Part shown: positions 13,749 to 18,129 of the stretch, piece after piece
How positions within the stretch are numbered: position 1 is the first letter of the stretch
Layout: the number at the start of each line of letters is the position of its first letter
Origin: an uncultured Coriobacteriales bacterium
GTDB taxonomy: Bacteria > Actinomycetota > Coriobacteriia > Coriobacteriales > UMGS124
Length of the DNA stretch: 18,129 nucleotides
Reading direction: 5' to 3'
Assembly: GCA_934662525.1 (NCBI GenBank)
Contig: CAKUKJ010000011.1
Coordinates: forward strand, 1-18,129
Translations under genes and position numbers: made by a program
The notes under the pieces: model-generated
Seen by the model: only the letters and a program-made list of their open reading frames with translations
Told to the model about the DNA's origin: nothing
Databases searched by the model: none

Positions 13749-15050
13749 GTGAGGCCGACGATGACTTGGGGAAATCGGCGCATGGCGCCTGGGGTGCAGG
13801 TGCAGGTGCAGAGCGGGCTTATTGCGCCCGAAAGCCGCGATGCCCTGCAGACATGCGGGCTCACCGTGGGGTACGGGGGCAGGGCCGTCATCGCCGACGT
13901 CGACCTCTCGGTCGGGCGCGGGGAGGTGCTCTGCCTCGTGGGGCCGAACGGCTCGGGCAAATCGACCTTGCTCAAGACCATAGCCGCGCAGATCTCCCCG
14001 CTCGGGGGGCACGTGCTGCTCTCGGGGGACGACGCACAGGCGCTGCGGGCGGGAGAGCTTGCCCAGCGCCTGTCGGTGATGCTGACAGGGCGCGTCTCAT
14101 GTGAGATGCTGAGCTGCCTGGACGTGGTGGAGACCGGGCGTGTGCCGTACACCAACGCCCTGGGGGCGCTGCGGCAGGCCGACCGGGCGGCGGTGCGGCG
14201 GGCGATGGAGCTGACGGGCTCGTGGGAGCTGCGTGAACGCGACTTCATGCAGATAAGCGACGGCCAGCGCCAGCGCGTGCTGCTCGCCCGGGCAGTGGCC
14301 CAGGAGCCGCAGGTGCTCGCGCTCGACGAGCCGACCTCCTACCTGGACATACGTCATCAGTTGGAACTGCTCGGCGTCGTGCGGGAGCTTGCACGCGAGC
14401 GCGGCTGGGCCTGCGTGCTGTCGCTGCACGAGCTTGCTTTGGCGCAAAAGGTCGCCGACCGCGTGGCCTGCGTGTGCGACGGGCATGTGCAGGCGCTCGG
14501 CACCCCCGAGGAGGTTCTGGACGCCCCGACGGTCGGGCGTGTGTTCGACCTGAAGACGGCCGACTACGACGGGGTCTTCGGCACGGTGGAAGACACCCCG
14601 CTCGCGGGGCCCGCGCGCGTCTTCGTGCTGGGAGGCGCCGGCGCGGCGGCCCCTTCGATGCGTGCGCTGCGCAGGGAGCGCGTGTCGTTCTGCCTGGGCG
14701 TGCTTCCGGAAAACGACCTTGACTGCGCACTCGGCCGCCGGCTGACGACACAGGTCGTTGCCGTGCCTGCGTTTTGCGAGGTGGACGAAGGCGCCGTACA
14801 GGCGGGGTGTACGGTGCTCGGGAGCTGCGAGGCGCTCGTTGACTGTTTGGGGCCGGAAGCCAGGGGCTCGGTGGGCGCCTGTCGTGCGAAGCTGCTTGAA
14901 GAGGCTGAGAAGCTGGGTATTCCCACGTTCGAAAGCGCGGCGCGGTACCTTGACGGCACACGGTCGAACCGAGACGCGTGGCGCGTCCTAGCCTGTGATG
15001 ACGACAACCAGGACGCCCCATGCCCGCAAGCCGAGGAGGTGCGCCCGTGA
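13749..15050 (+). CDS. ABC transporter ATPase (BtuD/FepC-like) with a C-terminal extension
   Basis: The ATPase subunit of the importer, 433 residues from a GTG that directly follows the permease stop, with AGGGAAG upstream. Motifs are Walker A GPNGSGKST (65-73), signature ISDGQ (169-173, with Asp where LSGGQ has Gly), Walker B VLALDEPTSYLD (189-200), and the switch His227 in LSLHELA. The nucleotide-binding domain ends near residue 280. About 150 more residues follow, beginning ARVFVLGGAGAAAPSMRAL, then FCLGVLPENDLDCALG, and CEALV with several Cys. The extension looks like a nucleotide- or ligand-sensing domain seen on some anaerobe metal-chelate ATPases. Its function is unknown to me. The last codons overlap cbiD (GTGA). 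Confidence 0.92.
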   Translation: MRPTMTWGNRRMAPGVQVQVQSGLIAPESRDALQTCGLTVGYGGRAVIADVDLSVGRGEVLCLVGPNGSGKSTLLKTIAAQISPLGGHVLLSGDDAQALRAGELAQRLSVMLTGRVSCEMLSCLDVVETGRVPYTNALGALRQADRAAVRRAMELTGSWELRERDFMQISDGQRQRVLLARAVAQEPQVLALDEPTSYLDIRHQLELLGVVRELARERGWACVLSLHELALAQKVADRVACVCDGHVQALGTPEEVLDAPTVGRVFDLKTADYDGVFGTVEDTPLAGPARVFVLGGAGAAAPSMRALRRERVSFCLGVLPENDLDCALGRRLTTQVVAVPAFCEVDEGAVQAGCTVLGSCEALVDCLGPEARGSVGACRAKLLEEAEKLGIPTFESAARYLDGTRSNRDAWRVLACDDDNQDAPCPQAEEVRP

Positions 15051-16327
15051 GCTTCGAGCATTACGTCGAGGTGGGCCGAAAGCGCCTGCGCTGCGGCTAT
15101 ACGACGGGGACCTGCGCGGCGGCGGCGGCCCAGGCATGCGGGCACGCGCTTCTTGCCGGCGACTTCCCCTGCTGCGTGCGCATCGAGACGCCCGCCGGCA
15201 TCACCGTGGAGGTGGAACCGGAGGAAACGCAACGAGGAATCGACGCGGACGGCACCGCCTGGGCGAGCTGCGGGGTGCGCAAGGACGCCGGCGACGACTC
15301 GGACGCCACCGACGGCGCGCTTGTATGCGCGCGCGTGAGTCTTTCCGCCGCACCTGGCGTCGCCATAGAGGCCGGCCCCGGCGTGGGGCGTGTGACGAGG
15401 CCGGGGCTCGACCAGCCCGTGGGGGCGGCCGCCATCAACTCAATCCCGTGCGCAATGATCTCCTCCGAGCTGGAGCGCCTGGCCTCAGAGCATGGCTGGC
15501 AGGGCGGCTTTGCCGTGGAGGTCTCCGTCGTAGGCGGCGAAGAGATCGCACGCAAGACCTTCAACCCGCGCCTGGGCATCGAGGGCGGCATCTCCATCTT
15601 GGGCACGTCGGGCATCGTGCGCCCCATGAGCGAGGACGCCCTCGTGGAGTCCATCCGCCTGGAGATGCGCGTCAAGCATGAGGGAGGGCTGCGCGACCTC
15701 GTGCTCGTACCGGGCAATTATGGGGCGGACTGGGCGCAAGACAGGGAGCACGTGAACCCCGCGCATATCGTGAGCTGCTCGAACTATCTGGGGGCGGCGC
15801 TTGACTGCGCGGCGTCCCTTGGCTTTGAGACGCTCGTGCTCGTGGGGCACATGGGCAAGCTCGCCAAGGTGGCGGCAGGGGCTATGAACACGCACTCGCG
15901 CGTAGCGGACGGGCGCGCGGAGGCCTTCGCGGCCCACGCGGCGCTTGCGGGGACATGCCGCGAGACGCTTGCCCGCCTCATGGCATGCGGCACGACCGAC
16001 GAGGCGCTCGAGGTGCTCGCAGGGCATGGGCCAGGCGAGCCCCCCGTGTCCGAGACGCGCGAGAAACTGCTGGCCCAGACGCTTGCCGGGCTCACCGAGG
16101 CCGTCACGCGGCACGTGAGGAGACGGGGCGACCCCGTGCGCTGCGAGGTCATCGTGTTCTCGAAAGCCTGGGGCGAGCTGGGCCGCAGCGCGGGGGCAGG
16201 CGAGCTGCTGGCCCTGCACCGCACGCACGCCGCGGGGCCCGCGCGCGACAAGGGCGTCGAATCGACCGGAGGGGATGCGCCGGACCAGGCAGGCATGTCC
16301 ATCGAGAGGAAGGCACACCAGGCATGA
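15047..16327 (+). CDS. cbiD: Cobalt-precorrin-5B C1-methyltransferase
   Basis: CbiD methylates C1 of the corrin ring in the anaerobic cobalamin pathway, using S-adenosylmethionine. GTG 15047 is preferred because GGAGG lies 8 bases before it and it overlaps the ATPase stop. An in-frame ATG at 15020, with AGGA upstream, is a weaker alternative adding 9 residues. The 426-residue protein shows the family signature RCGYTTGTCAAAAA, then PVGAAAINSIPCAMI, RKTFNPRLGIEGGISILGTSG, SNYLGAALD and LVLVGHMGKLAKVAAG. The C-terminal 40 residues are a polar, low-conservation tail. It overlaps cbiF by ATGA. Confidence 0.94.
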   Translation: MSFEHYVEVGRKRLRCGYTTGTCAAAAAQACGHALLAGDFPCCVRIETPAGITVEVEPEETQRGIDADGTAWASCGVRKDAGDDSDATDGALVCARVSLSAAPGVAIEAGPGVGRVTRPGLDQPVGAAAINSIPCAMISSELERLASEHGWQGGFAVEVSVVGGEEIARKTFNPRLGIEGGISILGTSGIVRPMSEDALVESIRLEMRVKHEGGLRDLVLVPGNYGADWAQDREHVNPAHIVSCSNYLGAALDCAASLGFETLVLVGHMGKLAKVAAGAMNTHSRVADGRAEAFAAHAALAGTCRETLARLMACGTTDEALEVLAGHGPGEPPVSETREKLLAQTLAGLTEAVTRHVRRRGDPVRCEVIVFSKAWGELGRSAGAGELLALHRTHAAGPARDKGVESTGGDAPDQAGMSIERKAHQA

Positions 16328-17190
16328 TTGACTTTGTGGGAGCGGGTCCGGGCGCGGCCGACCTCATCACCGTGCGCGGCATGCGCGCGCTGCAGCAGGC
16401 CGACGTCGTGGTGTACGCGGGCTCGCTCGTGAGCCCGGAGCTGCTTGCATACTGCCGGTCGGGCACGGAGGTGCACGACTCGGCGCACATGACGCTGGAG
16501 GAGGTCGTCTCCGTCCTCGTGGCGGCCGAGCGGGCAGGCAAGCGGGCGGTGCGGCTGCACACGGGCGACCCTGCGATGTACGGGGCCATCCGCGAGCAGA
16601 TGGACCTGCTCGACGAGGCGGGCGCTACATATCGCGTGATCCCGGGCGTGTCAAGCGTGTTTGCCTCGGCCGCAGCCCTCAATTGCGAGTTCACGCTGCC
16701 GGGCGTGTCGCAGTCGCTCGTGCTCACCCGCGTGGAGGGGCGCACACCGGTGCCCGAGGGAGAGCAGCTGCGGGCGTTTGCCAAGCATGGGTGCACCATC
16801 GCGCTGTTCCTCTCGTGCGGCCTGCTCGAGAAGGTGCGTGGGGAGCTGCTCGCAGGCGGCATGGGCCCCGAGACGCCCGCCGCCATCGTGTACCGCGCAA
16901 GCTGGCCCGACGAGAAGGTCGTGCGCTGCCATGTGGCCGACCTGCCGGAGAGGGCCCGCGAGGAGGGCCTGAACCGCCAGGCCATCGTGCTTGTGGGGAA
17001 CGCCCTGGCAGGCAGCCTCGAGGCGGCGAGGGCCGACCGGTCGAAGCTGTACGACCCCGGCTTCACCCACGGGTACCGAACCGCGTCGTGCGAGGCAGGC
17101 GCGGGCATTGTGGGCGTCGGCGCCGATGACGAGGAAGGCACGCATGCCCAAGGCGAGGGCGGCGCGCAGACGGGCGGCGCACGGGCATGA
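16324..17190 (+). CDS. cbiF: Cobalt-precorrin-4 C11-methyltransferase
   Basis: A 288-residue member of the tetrapyrrole methylase family, which transfers methyl from S-adenosylmethionine to C11. The start ATG overlaps the cbiD stop. Motifs are FVGAGPGAADLITVRG (4-19), VVYAGSLVSPELL, the CbiF/CobM-type HMTLEEV, RLHTGDPAMYGAIREQ and VIPGVSSVFASAAALN. The family core ends near GFTHGYR; about 40 further residues form a Gly/Ala-rich tail with no counterpart that I recognise. The neighbours cbiD and cbiG support the anaerobic (cbiF) rather than the aerobic (cobM) name. Confidence 0.93.
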   Translation: MIDFVGAGPGAADLITVRGMRALQQADVVVYAGSLVSPELLAYCRSGTEVHDSAHMTLEEVVSVLVAAERAGKRAVRLHTGDPAMYGAIREQMDLLDEAGATYRVIPGVSSVFASAAALNCEFTLPGVSQSLVLTRVEGRTPVPEGEQLRAFAKHGCTIALFLSCGLLEKVRGELLAGGMGPETPAAIVYRASWPDEKVVRCHVADLPERAREEGLNRQAIVLVGNALAGSLEAARADRSKLYDPGFTHGYRTASCEAGAGIVGVGADDEEGTHAQGEGGAQTGGARA

Positions 17191-18129
17191 GCGCGACCGA
17201 GATTGCTGCGTTCACACGCGCGGGATGCGCTCTTGCCGACGAGATTGCCGAGAAGCTGCCTGACGCACGCGCTTGGGCGCCCCGGCGGTTTGCCGACGAG
17301 ATCGGCCTGCCCGGCTTCGACGGCATCGGGGCCTGGACGTCCACGCGCCTCGAAGAGGGGTGCAGGCGGCTCGTGTTTGTGGGGGCGTGCGGCATCGCCG
17401 TGCGCGCCATCGCCCCCCATGTGGCAAGCAAGCTCGCCGACCCCGCCGTCGTATGCGTGGACGAGGCAGGGACATGGGCGATCTCGCTGCTGAGCGGCCA
17501 CTTGGGCGGGGCAAACCGTCTCGCGCGCCAGGTGGCGGCGGCAATCGGCGCCGAGGCCGTCGTCTCCACGGCCACCGACGTGCGCGGGGCCTTCGCCATA
17601 GACGAGTGGGCCGCACGCCAGGGGCTCGCCGTCGCAAACCCCGGGCTCATCAAACGCGTGTCAGGAGCCTTGCTTGAGGGCGAGCGCGTCACAGTGGAAA
17701 GCGGCGTGGGCGTGACGCTGGCAGGCACGCTGCCCGAGGGGTTTGTGCGGGGGGCCGACGAGGGCGATGCGGGCAAGGACAGCTCGTACAGCGGTGAAGA
17801 GCCGGGCGACCACCTGCTCCCTTGCGTGCATATAGGCCCCGAGGCGCCCACCGCGCGCGAGACTCGTGCGCTGCACCTGCTCACGCGCAACGTCGTGGTG
17901 GGGGCTGGATGCCGGCGCGGGTGCGACCCCCGCACGCTGCAGGCAAACGTCGAGAGGGCGCTCACGCGGGCAGGCCTCTCTCCCGAAGCCGTGTGCACCC
18001 TTGCGACCATCGACATCAAGGCGGGCGAGCCCGCGATGGTCAAACTCGCACACGCGCACGGATGGCAGCTGAGGACGTTCGACGCGGCGACCTTGGCGGC
18101 CCAGCCAGGCGATTTTGCAAGCTCTGAGT
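17187..18129 (+). CDS. cbiG: Cobalt-precorrin 5A hydrolase, cut by the window end
   Basis: CbiG opens the delta-lactone of cobalt-precorrin-5A and releases acetaldehyde. The ATG overlaps the cbiF stop. The frame stays open for 314 codons to the window edge, so the last part is missing. Recognisable pieces are FVGACGIAVRAIAPHV, the family signature WAISLLSGHLGGANRLA, STATDVRGAFAIDEWA, and the C-terminal domain start VVVGAGCRRGCDP followed by CTLATIDIKAGEPAM. A short acidic, low-complexity insertion lies between the two domains. Most of the expected CbiG length is present. It is translationally coupled with cbiD and cbiF. Confidence 0.93.
   Translation, partial: MSATEIAAFTRAGCALADEIAEKLPDARAWAPRRFADEIGLPGFDGIGAWTSTRLEEGCRRLVFVGACGIAVRAIAPHVASKLADPAVVCVDEAGTWAISLLSGHLGGANRLARQVAAAIGAEAVVSTATDVRGAFAIDEWAARQGLAVANPGLIKRVSGALLEGERVTVESGVGVTLAGTLPEGFVRGADEGDAGKDSSYSGEEPGDHLLPCVHIGPEAPTARETRALHLLTRNVVVGAGCRRGCDPRTLQANVERALTRAGLSPEAVCTLATIDIKAGEPAMVKLAHAHGWQLRTFDAATLAAQPGDFASSE

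Noticed and set aside
1..18129. CRISPR array, insertion sequence or integrase
   Set aside because: No regularly spaced repeats, transposase motifs or terminal repeats were seen, including at the edges of the restriction-modification module.

Overview
The window is high-GC DNA with tightly packed genes, many joined by ATGA or GTGA overlaps. It encodes the anaerobic (cbi) cobalamin route and Tat-exported cofactor proteins. This suggests an anaerobic, gut-type actinobacterium of the class Coriobacteriia, perhaps Eggerthella-like. That placement is an inference from composition and gene content and was not tested by a search.

Positions 1-3106 are housekeeping. On the minus strand lie the 5' part of clpC, a complete hisS with an odd Cys/His-rich tail, and a tRNA-Thr(CGT). 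A small plus-strand gene between hisS and the tRNA encodes a membrane-anchored, Cys-rich protein with a heavy-metal-associated (HMA) domain.

Positions 3277-9063 form a cobalamin nucleotide-loop-assembly operon: cobT, cobU, cobS, a second very short CobU-like gene, and a CobC-type phosphatase. A type II restriction-modification module lies inside it at 6056-8443. The module has a SinI-like endonuclease on the minus strand and a 5-cytosine methyltransferase with an N-terminal helix-turn-helix on the plus strand. It looks lower in GC and fits between the cob genes with no spare bases: the endonuclease stop overlaps the stop of the short cobU, and the methyltransferase stop overlaps the cobC start. 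Three copies of GGTCTATA surround a TATAAT box before the methyltransferase, which suggests autoregulation.

Positions 9064-18129 form a second cobalamin-related cluster. It opens with a cobalamin riboswitch, followed by a Tat-exported CbiK-type chelatase and an intrinsic terminator. After that come a secreted protein with a duplicated domain, a Tat lipoprotein substrate-binding protein, a FecCD/BtuC-type permease and an ABC ATPase with a long C-terminal extension. The cluster continues with cbiD, cbiF and cbiG, the last cut by the window edge. Corrin-ring synthesis, surface handling of a metal or tetrapyrrole ligand, and its import therefore share one riboswitch-led unit.

The best candidates for something undescribed are three: an extracytoplasmic chelatase/binding-protein/transporter system under B12 control, a pair of CobU-like proteins that keep complementary conserved halves, and a self-regulated restriction-modification module translationally coupled to cobC. 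No stretch longer than 300 bases is empty. The longest gene-free stretch, 2927-3276, holds the tRNA, its promoter and terminator, and the cobT promoter region.
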